This document shows positions 32,589-41,785 of a DNA stretch of 64,000 nucleotides, piece by piece. The stretch is from Curvularia sp. ZM96 (lineage: Eukaryota; Ascomycota; Dothideomycetes; Pleosporales; Pleosporaceae). The DNA lies in NCBI GenBank assembly GCA_022457065.1, contig JAJGBQ010000006.1, forward strand, positions 248,001-312,000, read 5' to 3'. The notes under the pieces are model-generated. The model worked only from the letters and a program-made list of their open reading frames with translations. It did not search any database and was not told the DNA's origin. Numbering within the stretch: the first letter of the stretch is position 1; every line of letters begins with the position of its first letter. The translations under genes were made by a program, and so were the position numbers.

Positions 32589-32972
32589 GGCGAAGCAACC
32601 CCGAAACACCGCTTTCCTGTTGTTGTTTTTTTTGGCGGGAGGCTTTTGACGAAATCAGCAGATATGGCTCTTAAGGAAGCGAGTTCGTCGCGCGTGATGG
32701 CAAGTGTCTCGAGAAGCGCGACTCGACATGCAGGGATCAAGATGCTGCTATTCCGCAACAGGCTTAGGGTGGTGGTGGTTTTCCAACTCCACATCGGACC
32801 ACGGCGTGGAAATATAATCAACGGCCTAAGAAAATTCTGCAGTCGCTTGAAGAGTCTTGGAATCCAGTTGGCAATTGTTTTTCGTGCCCCCATAAGCTGC
32901 GTCGCTTCGATTCAACAGGCAATATTTACAACGTAATTCTCTCAGCTTCCATAATTCAGCAACTCAGCAATC
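32589..32972. other. Intergenic
   Basis: 384 bases between the magnesium-chelatase-like start and the tRNA gene, containing the former's promoter. Nothing else seen. Confidence 0.5.
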
Positions 32973-33055
32973 GGCCTAATGGCCCAATGGCAAGGCGCTT
33001 GACTACGATTCAGTTCGATATCAAGAGATTCCAGGTTCGACCCCTGGTTAGGTCA
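32973..33055 (+). tRNA. tRNA-Arg(ACG) with an 11-base intron
   Basis: Cloverleaf read by eye. The acceptor stem GGCCTAA pairs with TTAGGTC (one G-U) and the discriminator is A. The D arm is GCC...GGC. The anticodon stem CTTGA/TCAAG encloses loop CT-ACG-A, an 11-base intron at 33009-33019 placed after position 37, then A. The T arm is CCAGG-TTCGACC-CCTGG. Anticodon ACG (inosine at the wobble position) reads CGU/C/A arginine codons. 72 bases after splicing. Confidence 0.9.
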
Positions 33056-33056
33056 A

Positions 33057-33064
33057 TCTTTTTT
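33057..33064 (+). terminator. Pol III T-run terminator of the tRNA
   Basis: A run of Ts begins two bases after the discriminator base, the normal RNA polymerase III stop signal. Confidence 0.7.
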
Positions 33065-33675
33065 GCCTGTTCGACTGCTCTCTGACCGTAATTGTGGTGC
33101 TACCTGCTCGATGTCAGCAATTTTTTTTCCCTTTGGCCTTACAATCACAGATTACACCACCAAAGCTTTTCTTCACGATAATATGAGACAACCATGAGAT
33201 GACTTCAGCCAAACAGGTATGCCAAACTCCAAGTTCAACCGGTATTTGTTGGTCAAGATTTCTTTTTTATGGAACTCATACTTGAGTAGTATTCTTAAGC
33301 CTAACCGTATCACTTCTTCTCGATAGTTGGTCTGATCTTTCAAACCCTGCTTGCATTGTGTGCTCTTCTACATACGCATTCGAAAGAGAGCGGAGTTGAG
33401 CAGCTACTAGCCACGAGCTTGAAGCAAGAACGCAACAATCGATAGTCGTGTCTTATAAAGAGAATATCGAGACAGTGACGAAGAAAAAGTGATAAGAAAC
33501 TTAATCTGAATCGTCATTTCATAATCTCATTATCTCATTATCTCATTTATCTATATCCAACGCCCTTACACTCATACTGCAGAAACGACCCGAGAAAAAA
33601 AAAAGAGAAACAACCGAAACAAATGCGGTCACCCCATTGGCTGCAGTGGCTCGAGCCAGAACGAAGAAAGATCAA
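33065..33675. other. Intergenic
   Basis: 610 bases between the tRNA and the end of the WD40 gene. Contains three tandem copies of an ATCTCATT-type 8-mer near 33520-33550 and an A-run near 33595; no gene. Confidence 0.5.
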
Positions 33676-36564
33676 CTACTCTCCCCTCCGTCCTTCATAC
33701 GACCGCTCACTCCGCTCATCCGTCAACTGACTAATCTGGCTTACCGTGCTCGTCCTGCCCTGCAAATCCGGTCGGTTTTCCGTCCCTCTGCCCATGGGCT
33801 TTTTGGTATTACTAGTCCAGAACAGCCAGCTCTGCCCGTTGTACACAGCAAGCGGATTGCGATTTGGATCTGGGGGCTGCAGAAAGTCAATTTCGCGCTG
33901 GGCGCCGGTTTCAGCATTGCCTTTTTGTGCATCGTTGTTGTTCTCAGACTGTTTCTGTGGGGGAGAAGAAGAGCTTTCAGAATGTGCTGTGCTGTATATA
34001 GAAGCACTACGGCCTATTGAGCTGGTCCTTCCGGGTGTATCTATGTGTCCAGTGTCTTGGCTGTCGTTCGTCTGGGTGGGATGCAGAACGGGGGAGTGCG
34101 ATCTGGATTGTGTTGTTGAGTTGAGACTCATCGCAGCCAGGGATTTTCGAGGTGAGGCACTGCGAAGAGAAGCAGAGTTTCCTGAATCAATGCTGCCGTG
34201 AGATATACCCTGACGCCATGTCATGATGCGATCGTGGGGTGGTTGCGTAGATACGCTGTCTCGTCGAGACCGACTCGTGCGGGAGATGATGCTGCTTGGT
34301 CGTCCGATGCCGGATGTCCGCTTCGCCGAAACATTGTCCCACTGCTCACTCTGTCGCATGCGTTTCTGGAACGCGCAATCTTGTCTAAACACCTTCAGGG
34401 CTCCGGTATAATCTGCTGTAACAATAATGTTGCCTCCGCGGTGCGCAGAACGCGCAATGTATGCCGGGCTCTCCGCTGCTCTCTTGAAATTAGTCTCAGT
34501 AGCCGCCGGGGTAGGATGTGCCGACTCTGTCTCCGTAGCTGGTCGAGATGATATCACAGATTCCGCTTTCGAGACCAATGTGACTGGAGGTGGGTTGCAA
34601 AGGTCAAATATTGGGTCCTCGGAGGCACTCAGAAGCTGCCTGGTCTGTGTGGGTGCGATGACAGCGCAGGTAGTGATAGAGTTGTGCGCTTCGAACATTT
34701 CCATTGGGCGCTGGTCCCTTTTGTCGCCGCCATCTGACATGGTTGTTGACCAAATATACGTTTTACGGTCCTCGCTCCCGCATACAATGTGACCAGTACT
34801 ATCAGCAAACGTTGCCCTGATTTGGCTGCAATTGTTTTCGTGACCACGGAACTTCATCTCTAGCGCCTTGTCTTTCATATTGTATATCCGCAGTCTTGAG
34901 TCGTTGCTTGACACGAGAAGTTTGATTTCTCCGTCTTTACTGCCCGGAGGCCAGTACGTCGCGTGGATACCAGTGATTTTACTTCCCTTTGCATTCTGGC
35001 CTCTTGTTGACTTAACGTGGAGTTGCGCCTGCCATTTCAGGCCCTCGGTATCATAAAAGAGGCAAAGACCGCCAAGCGTGCCGGCAATGCACGTTTTTCC
35101 GTCGGGCGTGAAAGCTACCGATGTAATCATGTCTGAAACTGTAGTTAAGAATGCCACACTTTTGTCCGGGATACTCCATAGTCGTAACTTCGCGTCGAGA
35201 GACCCGGCAAGGAAAAAACGATCGTCCGTGGGATGGAATTGTATCGAGGGGACAAAGTCGGAATGCTTGAACGTGCATAGATTTTCATCCCGGCTCACAT
35301 GCCATAGGCGCACTGTCTTGTCCATGGAAGAAGATAAGAGAAAGTTGTTCTGGAAGAGTTTTAGTAATCCTGCTCTAGCAGTTGACCATTTTGCAACATA
35401 CCTTACTCCAGCTCAAGTCCAGGATAGTCGATGTGTGGCCTTTGTATTCACGAATTGGTTTTTGCTGGAAAACGGGCGCACTAAGGTGCCTTGCCTCTTC
35501 ATGATGCGCGTGCGGGTCTCTTTCGGTGTTTTCGTGCGCTCGGCGTCGTTCAGGGCTGTCTATGACGGCCCACACCCTGATAACCCTATCCTGCCCACCC
35601 GCCGCGAGGTATCGTCCATCTTTACTAAACTCAACAGCCCAAATAGGATTCTGCGTAGCTGCTGATCCAGACTGTGGGGCAGTATTTGATCCTGCAGCCG
35701 GCGGACTTTTCTTATCTGACCCAGATCGCAGCTCTTGTGCAAGAAAGACACGATCGAATTCCTTCGCCTTCTTGAATTTTGCCCTTACTTTGATGTACGC
35801 CGGGGGATGTGGGATTCTAGGGCTGAAACTGAGATTGTTGATATAGAGTTGGGCATTCGTACCCTCGTGTCGTGAGTCACCGGCTTCGGAGCCGTTATCG
35901 CTTGTACTGTCAAGAGTAGTCTTCTTTTTGTTGCTGCCAATAAAGCGACTAAGGAATGACACTTTTCTAGAGGAGTCGTCAGTACTGCCTGTCATATACC
36001 TCAGGGTGGAATTGTAGAAGTCCAAACACTCACTTCTTATCGGCCTTGCCCCCACCAGTGCCACGAGCCGTCTCACCGCTGACCTTATCTGCACCCGTGT
36101 CGTTGGACTCCCTCGATGCTTGACTCGCGACAGGCTCTGTGTTCTGCGATCTGAGCTTCTGAATCGCTGGCGACGTATTCGTCCTCTGGAGGATTTGCTT
36201 TGCACGACGACGTTAGCGTTTTGGGTTGGCACAAAGCATTACAGGCTCTTTCAGAGGACATACCTGCGAGAGCGGGTCTATGGGTGTTTCAGATAAGCCC
36301 ATGGTATCCCCCATGTTTCCTCCATTCTGTTGCGCATCATTGAGTGACTGTGTCGACGTCGTCGTAGGACTTCTCAGCTTCGCGACAAGCTTTTTGTTCG
36401 GCAGAGGCACTATCCAGGTTGTCGGCGTTAGAAATCTACATGGCTGGCTTCATGGCGTGTGAAAGCGTACCGTCAATGGCGGTCGAGGATCCATTGTCCT
36501 GTTTTTGGAGAGCAGTGCCTCGGCCGGCGGGTGTGGTGATAATCTTAGGTATCGCGTCCGCCAT
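33676..36564 (-). CDS. WD40-repeat protein, Dgr2/WDR44-like
   Basis: 880-residue WD40 scaffold. Exons 36564-36471, 36409-36264, 36197-36034, 35966-35402 and 35349-33676 (phases 1, 0, 2, 0). The N-terminal 200 residues are Ser/Thr/Lys-rich and disordered. The propeller follows: IWAVEFSKDGRYLAAGGQD, STILDLSWSK (junction), SSSMDKTVRLWHVSRDE, SIQFHPTDDRFFLAGSLD, SVAFTPDGKTCIAGTLGG, HIVCGSEDRKTYIWS and VTADYTGALKVFRQD. A low-complexity Ser-rich tail of about 200 residues ends the protein. The separate first WD unit, the phrase FFLAGSLDAKLRLW and the overall plan resemble yeast Dgr2/YMR102C and animal WDR44, which binds Rab11. Function here is inferred only. Confidence 0.85.
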
Positions 36565-37201
36565 GTCTTCTCACACGTGACAATGCGACATAGAAGTCTC
36601 TGGGTTTTTGAGGTTGATCGCAGAGCATGCCTCGAAGGTATGTAAGCGCTGACGCCAGCGAACACCGGGCAAAGCGCAACCCGGCAATATGTCGAATGCG
36701 CACAAACGCACGGCGAGGATTGCAGAGGGCTAGACTCTCTCTCGGGGTTTTGTTGGCGGAGGGTCGCGGATATGGACAAGCTAAGCGGCTACTGATATGA
36801 GCATCATAGGAGTATCGGGTTCTTTGAGCAAACGCCGCGCGGCTGGAAATCGCATATCTGGCGATTCGTCCGGGGGGAATGCGTGAGGCAACCTGACTAG
36901 GCGCGCCGCGAACTTGTTTGCAGGCTGCCAATTCGCTTGCGCCGATTTGGATCGTGGTAGCCTCGGCATGGTAACGCCACTTGGATACATGACGTCACGG
37001 CAGTTGTTCTCCAGATTGCGGCTCACAGAAGTTCAAGGGGGTGTGCAGAAAGAAGGAAAGAGCGGCGGGGTCACGTCTTGAGAAGATATGCGCCGTGAAG
37101 ATCAGTAGGGCCGATGGTGCCGTCTACCCAAGGCTTGCCTGTAACCAAGCATGCCAAGGCTAACGGTCGGTAGTACCAAAACTGCACACGCTCTATGAGT
37201 A
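36565..37201. other. Intergenic, WD40 promoter side
   Basis: 637 bases upstream of the WD40 gene, up to the transposon insertion point. The last two bases (37200-37201, TA) are one copy of the transposon target duplication. Confidence 0.5.
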
Positions 37202-37245
37202 AGCTCGGACACCGAGTAGTGGCCACCCCCAGTAGTGGCCACCCC
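37202..37245 (+). repeat. Left terminal inverted repeat of the pogo element
   Basis: Pairs with 38979-39022 in inverse orientation; differs at about one position in the second GGCCAC unit. It contains the duplicated transposase-binding-like unit. Confidence 0.85.
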
Positions 37246-37313
37246 AACTACTCCACCAACAATAACTTTTTTTGAATTTTGAAGCTATCCACCACCACCA
37301 AAACGTGTCTAAT

Positions 37314-38927
37314 ATGGCCAATCGTGAAGTCTCTATTCAATCTGCTATCCGCGATTATCATGCTGGTGTTTTTAAATCACAGAAAGCTGCTGCTGCCGCG
37401 TACAGCGTCCCGCGATCAACACTCCGCCACCGTCTCGCTGGGCGAGTTCAACGCGTAATAGCTCACCGCCACGAGCAGCGATTATCACCAGATCAAGAAA
37501 TTAAACTCGTTAACTGGATCCTATATGAAGATAGCTGCGCGCGCCCACCTAGCCATACGCTCCTTCGGCAAATGGTGATCCGGATACTCGATCAGAACGG
37601 TGATACTGCTCCACTTGGCAAGCATTGGATCTCTAGCTTTCTACGCCGTAATCCACGCGTCCACTCAGTCGTCGGCCGGACGATCGAAACTGCTAGGGCT
37701 AAGGCAGCGACGCCAGACGCGATCGGAGCTTTCTTTGAGCTCTTTGAGCAGACGCGATCGCGACTTAACGTCTGTTACGCGGATATCTATAATATGGATG
37801 AGACTGGGATCGCGCTGGGCGTCTGCAGTAACTCTCAAGTAGTTGCTTCAGCTACTAAACGCAAGGCTTACGTCCAATCGCCAGAAACGCGCGAGTGGGT
37901 ATCAATTATTGAGTGCGTCTCAGCTACTGGGGCTAAGTTATCACCAGTAATTGTCTTTAAGGGCCAAAATCTTCAGTCAAGCTGGTTCCCATCACAGGCT
38001 ATACCTGAGTGGTACTACACCACGTCAGCTAATGGCTGGACGTCTAACGATATCGGATTTGAGTGGTTATCACGGATATTTATCGCAGAAACTACTGATT
38101 GCGCTGCTGATCGCGCTGCTCAACTACGCAATCGACTACTAATACTTGATGGCCATGGATCTCATATTACTCCAGAATTCATGTGGGCTTGCTATCAGCA
38201 CTCTATATATCTATTATACCTGCCTGCTCACTCCTCTCATATACTCCAGCCACTTGATCTAGCTCCGTTCTCTGTCACCAAGTCTAGCTATCGCAATCAG
38301 ATCCAGGCCCTCGCTGCGCTTGACGACGCTGCACCAATCAAGAAGCAAGCTTTTATATCAATCTACTGTCAGGCGCGAGAGGCTGGGCTATCTGATCGGG
38401 TGATACGGGCTGGCTGGCGGGCATCAGGGCTGTCTCCATATAACCCAAGGCTTGTTCTGGAGTCTTCGCAGATCCAGACGCGCCCAATTACTCCACCACC
38501 ACTAGAACAGCTAAGTAATAGTAGTATAGACGGCCCAAGTACACCACAGCAGTCTCGCGATATATACCACGCGCAGCAGCAGCTTCTACAGTCAGAGCTA
38601 CTGTCGCGATCTACCCGCCAGTTACTCGCCAAGGCTAGTAAGGCTATTGATATCAAAAATACTCAAGTAGCAGAGCTACAACTACGCAATAATCAGCTAG
38701 AACAGCAGCTTCAGACTATCCAGCATCATCACCAGCGAAGAAAACGAGTTCAACAAGATCCTAATCAGCGTTTTGCTGATCGCGAAGCAGTAAGGCTCGC
38801 GATAGAAGCTGCTGCTGCTGAAACAGTCAAAACTACTAGACAGCAGCAAAGAAAAACTACTACAACTAGGCAGATTACTTCTAGTAGTACTGCTTTTAAT
38901 TCTATGTGTAGCAAGTGGCGAATTTAA
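37314..38927 (+). CDS. Fot1/pogo-family transposase
   Basis: 537-residue cut-and-paste transposase. The frame is open upstream, but the first ATG is 37314 (MANREVSIQSAIRDY). Order: a pipsqueak-type helix-turn-helix (residues 5-45, SQKAAAAAYSVPRSTLRHRL), a CENP-B/Tc5-type DNA-binding domain (SPDQEIKLVNWILYED to FLRRNPRVHSVVG), and the DDE_1 catalytic domain. The three acidic residues lie in YNMDETGIALG, LLILDGHGSHIT and LQPLDLAPFS. The C-terminal 130 residues are a Gln-rich coiled coil (AELQLRNNQLEQQLQTIQ) and a basic tail. All catalytic residues and full length are present, so activity is plausible. Confidence 0.93.
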   Translation: MANREVSIQSAIRDYHAGVFKSQKAAAAAYSVPRSTLRHRLAGRVQRVIAHRHEQRLSPDQEIKLVNWILYEDSCARPPSHTLLRQMVIRILDQNGDTAPLGKHWISSFLRRNPRVHSVVGRTIETARAKAATPDAIGAFFELFEQTRSRLNVCYADIYNMDETGIALGVCSNSQVVASATKRKAYVQSPETREWVSIIECVSATGAKLSPVIVFKGQNLQSSWFPSQAIPEWYYTTSANGWTSNDIGFEWLSRIFIAETTDCAADRAAQLRNRLLILDGHGSHITPEFMWACYQHSIYLLYLPAHSSHILQPLDLAPFSVTKSSYRNQIQALAALDDAAPIKKQAFISIYCQAREAGLSDRVIRAGWRASGLSPYNPRLVLESSQIQTRPITPPPLEQLSNSSIDGPSTPQQSRDIYHAQQQLLQSELLSRSTRQLLAKASKAIDIKNTQVAELQLRNNQLEQQLQTIQHHHQRRKRVQQDPNQRFADREAVRLAIEAAAAETVKTTRQQQRKTTTTRQITSSSTAFNSMCSKWRI

Positions 38928-38978
38928 TCGTTGTTACTGCGATATTTGGCTTCAAAGTTTGGTGACGCTGTTTTGATT

Positions 38979-39022
38979 GGGGTGGCCACTACTGGGTGTG
39001 GCCACTACTCGGTGTCCGAGCT
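38979..39022 (-). repeat. Right terminal inverted repeat of the pogo element
   Basis: Inverse copy of 37202-37245, ending ...CACTACTCGGTGTCCGAGCT next to the TA duplication. Confidence 0.85.
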
Positions 39023-39324
39023 TAGTCATCACCATGGGGTGCACAGTCTGAGTGATTTCAATATTGTATTCGTAATTATTCAAGGGGGGATATATATAGG
39101 TCGTTGATCCATCGCGTGCAAAAGTCCATACCCACCGCGTCGCTCATCCAAGAGGCTCGCCCAAAGTTATCAACAACGCCATGACGCCAACGTGCAAGGA
39201 GTATCGGAGACTCCGGCCATGCAAAAAACCAACGGCACAGACACAGCATGTCCAGCACCAGCATCCGGGGTGATATACAGAAACTAAATGGAAGAAACAT
39301 GACAAGGAAAAGAAGGAGAGGCGT
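39023..39324. other. Intergenic, 3' side of the RNR small-subunit gene
   Basis: 302 bases between the transposon and the reductase stop codon. It probably holds the 3' UTR; nothing else seen. Confidence 0.5.
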
Positions 39325-40752
39325 CTAAAAGTCCTCGTCGAAGCAGAAGTCACCAGACTGGCCTTGTGGCTCAGGGGTGGGCGACGATGAGCCGTCCTTC
39401 TGCTCGTGCTTCTTTGTGCTGGCCATGACACCGGCCTTCTGGTAGTCACCAACACGCTTCTCGAAGAAGTTGGTCTTGCCAGCAAGCGAGATGTTCTCCA
39501 TGAAGTCAAAGGGGTTGGTAGCGTGGTAGACCTTGGTGTTGCCCAATGCGAGCAGCAGACGGTCAGCAACAAACTCAATGTACTGGCACATGAGCTTGGC
39601 GTTCATGCCGAGCAGAGCGCATGGCAGAGCGTCGCTGAGGAACTCTTGTTCAATCTGAACAGCCTCGGTGATGATGGCTTGGACGGCCTCCTTGCTGGGG
39701 CGGGTGTTGAGGAGGGAGAAGAGCAGGCAAGCAAAGTCAGTGTGCATGCCCTCATCACGAGAGATGAGCTCGTTGGAGAAGGTAAGACCAGGCATCAGGC
39801 CACGCTTCTTCAACCAGAAGATGGATGCGAACGAACCGCTGAAGAAGATACCCTCAACAGCAGCGAACGCGACAAGACGGCTGGCGAAGGTCGAGTTCTT
39901 GTCAGAGATCCATCGCAGGGCCCAGTCGGCCTTCTTGCGGATGCAGGGAACTATGACGCGTTAGACGCGTAAATTGAAGCGCGTTGTGGGGTAACTTACT
40001 GTTGTCGATAGCGTTGAACAGGTACTGGCGCTGCCTGGGCTCGCTGATGTAGGTGTCGATGAGCAGAGAGTAAGTCTCAGAGTGCACGTTCTCCATCATG
40101 ATTTGAAAGCCGTAGAAGCAACGCGCCTCGGGTATCTGTACTTCGCTGGAGAAACGCTCGACCAGGTTCTCGTTGACGATGCCATCGGAGGCGGCGAAGA
40201 AGGCGAGGACGTGGGAGATGAAGAAGCGCTCGTCGTCGTTCAGGCGCTTGTTCCAGTCGTGAAGATCCTTGGAGAGATCAATCTCCTCGGCGGTCCAGAA
40301 AGAAGCCTCGGCCTTCTTGTACATTTGCCAGACCTACGACAAAGTCATTAGCATGAGTCATGGTGAAGACTGAAGTAACGCGGTAATAGACGCGTAAAGT
40401 GGAAAAAGGCTTACATCGTGGTACTTGATAGGGAAGAGGACAAAGCGTCCAGGGTTCTCTTGAAGGAGGGGCTCGTGAGCCTCTTCGGCCTTGATGGTAG
40501 CCGCGACTGTGGGCTTGACTTCTTCGGCATTGGCGTCGAAGTCATCTGGAATGCCGACAATAGGCCTGAAAACGTTCTCCTTGTCCGACTCTGAGAAGTC
40601 GAGAGTCTTTGCGGGGGAGTTGGACATCTTGAGAGACTCAATTGCAGAGGTAACCTGTGTGACGCGTTAGTATGGACGCGTCGCGTGGGGGAAGTAGTCC
40701 CGCATGTATCGTGACGTACCTGCTTGGTAGGTGTAGACTGAAGAGCAGACAT
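39325..40752 (-). CDS. RNR2: Ribonucleoside-diphosphate reductase small subunit
   Basis: Class Ia R2 subunit; houses the diiron-tyrosyl radical that lets the large subunit make dNTPs for DNA replication. 410 residues from exons 40752-40720, 40654-40415, 40333-40000 and 39950-39325 (phases 0, 0, 1). Iron-ligand segments are present: EASFWTAEEIDLSKD, EARCFYGFQIMMENVHSETY, AVEGIFFSGSF and NELISRDEGMHTDF, with the radical-type Tyr in the second. The C-terminal tail GDFCFDEDF is the typical large-subunit docking peptide. The ligand set is complete, so this is the catalytic (Rnr2-type) rather than the Rnr4-type subunit. Introns contain ACGCGT elements (listed separately). The 3' neighbour is the transposon. 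Confidence 0.96.
39956..39970. promoter_or_regulatory. ACGCGT pair inside RNR2 intron 3
   Basis: Two ACGCGT hexamers (39956-39961, 39965-39970) within the 49-base intron 3. One overlaps the CTAAC branch point (reads CTAACGCGTCATAG towards the acceptor). Confidence 0.45.
40390..40395. promoter_or_regulatory. ACGCGT inside RNR2 intron 2
   Basis: Single ACGCGT within intron 2 (40414-40334). Confidence 0.4.
40662..40681. promoter_or_regulatory. ACGCGT pair inside RNR2 intron 1
   Basis: ACGCGT at 40662-40667 and 40676-40681 in the 65-base intron 1. Again one copy overlaps the branch point (CTAACGCGTCACACAG). Confidence 0.45.
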
Positions 40753-41785
40753 TGTGTGAGGGGTAATGGAAAAAAGGTTGGAATAATGCGCTGGATCGAC
40801 TGTAGAAAGACACAAGTGTAGTAAAGAGAAGACAACTTGTTGTACTTGGAAGAAGTGGTGGTGCTTTGTGGTGTAGAGAGGGACAGAGAAGAGACGCGCC
40901 CTCTATAAATCCGCGCTCACTCGCGAGCACGTGACATGGCGATCGCGCTTGCGACCGCTAGCGCGCCCGCGACACGAAAAGTGCGCTATGAGCTCATCCA
41001 TCCGCAACACACATCTCTACGCTTTTTCCAGCCTTTGCAACACAAAAATAGATGTCACATTCAGAATCACTGTCACACGGCCTTTGCGCAATCAAACGAC
41101 ACCCATATCGTCAATTATCTTGCTCCCTAGACGTAGAAAATGCCCATCAGTGTCGTCTTCCGCGTCGCCCAGCCACGGCCTTTGCCAAAACCCAGACGCG
41201 TCGCAACGCGCTATGATTCGACCTGTCCCCACCACAACACGCAAGGGCCGCTTCCGTGACCAGCTAGGCCCTAGGACCTGACGGCTTATTGAAGTCTTGG
41301 AAATCCATTTGAAACTGCAATTGGGCCGCTGAATGGTCCGCGCGGGCTGCAGATTGCCCTTTTTCACCCGCCGGCCTCGGATCTGATTAGATTTTTCTGA
41401 TAATGATCTGACAATGGCTGGCTAGGACCCGTCTGAAGACGAATTGGCCCCCGCAAAAACGCGTTGATGGACGCGTCAAGTGGCTGGCCCAGAGTTCTCC
41501 TTTCTCTTTGATCCCTTCTGGGACAAAGTGCCCCTGCATTGCGCACATACTACGTTCCGGATCTGTTGAAAGTTTCCATGGCGTCACCACCGACCTGTAG
41601 TTGACTGGACGACGCGTGCTCGGACGCGTCTCGAGTCTGGTAACCTAGGACGCGGGGTCCGAGCATGCATGTCGTTCAGCTTGCTTCTGCTCCGTTCCTC
41701 GTCTTGATTTTCATGCACGTATGTATATATATTTCTAGCAGCCACATGCAGCCCTACAACTATAGGCCTAGCATGTCTGTATGCA
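40753..41785 (-). promoter_or_regulatory. RNR2 promoter region with ACGCGT (MCB-like) sites
   Basis: The 1.03 kb upstream of RNR2 has ACGCGT at 41196-41201, 41459-41464, 41471-41476, 41612-41617 and 41624-41629. The last four form two pairs, each 12 bases start to start. A TATA-like TTTATAGAGG sits near 40902-40911 on the RNR2 strand. ACGCGT is the MluI cell-cycle box bound by MBF in yeasts, where RNR genes are known S-phase targets. That the same control works here is inference. Confidence 0.6.

Larger units (their letters stand above)
37202..39022 (+). mobile_element. Intact Fot1/pogo-type DNA transposon (1821 bp)
   Basis: Bounded by TA target duplications (37200-37201 and 39023-39024). 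Terminal inverted repeats of about 43 bases start AGCTCGGACACCGAGTAGTG on both ends and are nearly identical. Each repeat contains two tandem copies of an AGTAGTGGCCAC(C/A)CC unit. One uninterrupted transposase frame fills the interior. No stop codons, frameshifts or transition-heavy decay are seen, so the copy looks recent and not mutated by RIP. Confidence 0.93.

Noticed and set aside
33520..33550. Possible CRISPR-like repeat
   Set aside because: Three adjacent 8-base units without spacers; a simple tandem repeat in a fungal genome.
39406..39972. 188-codon plus frame antisense to RNR2
   Set aside because: Shadow of the reductase coding sequence.
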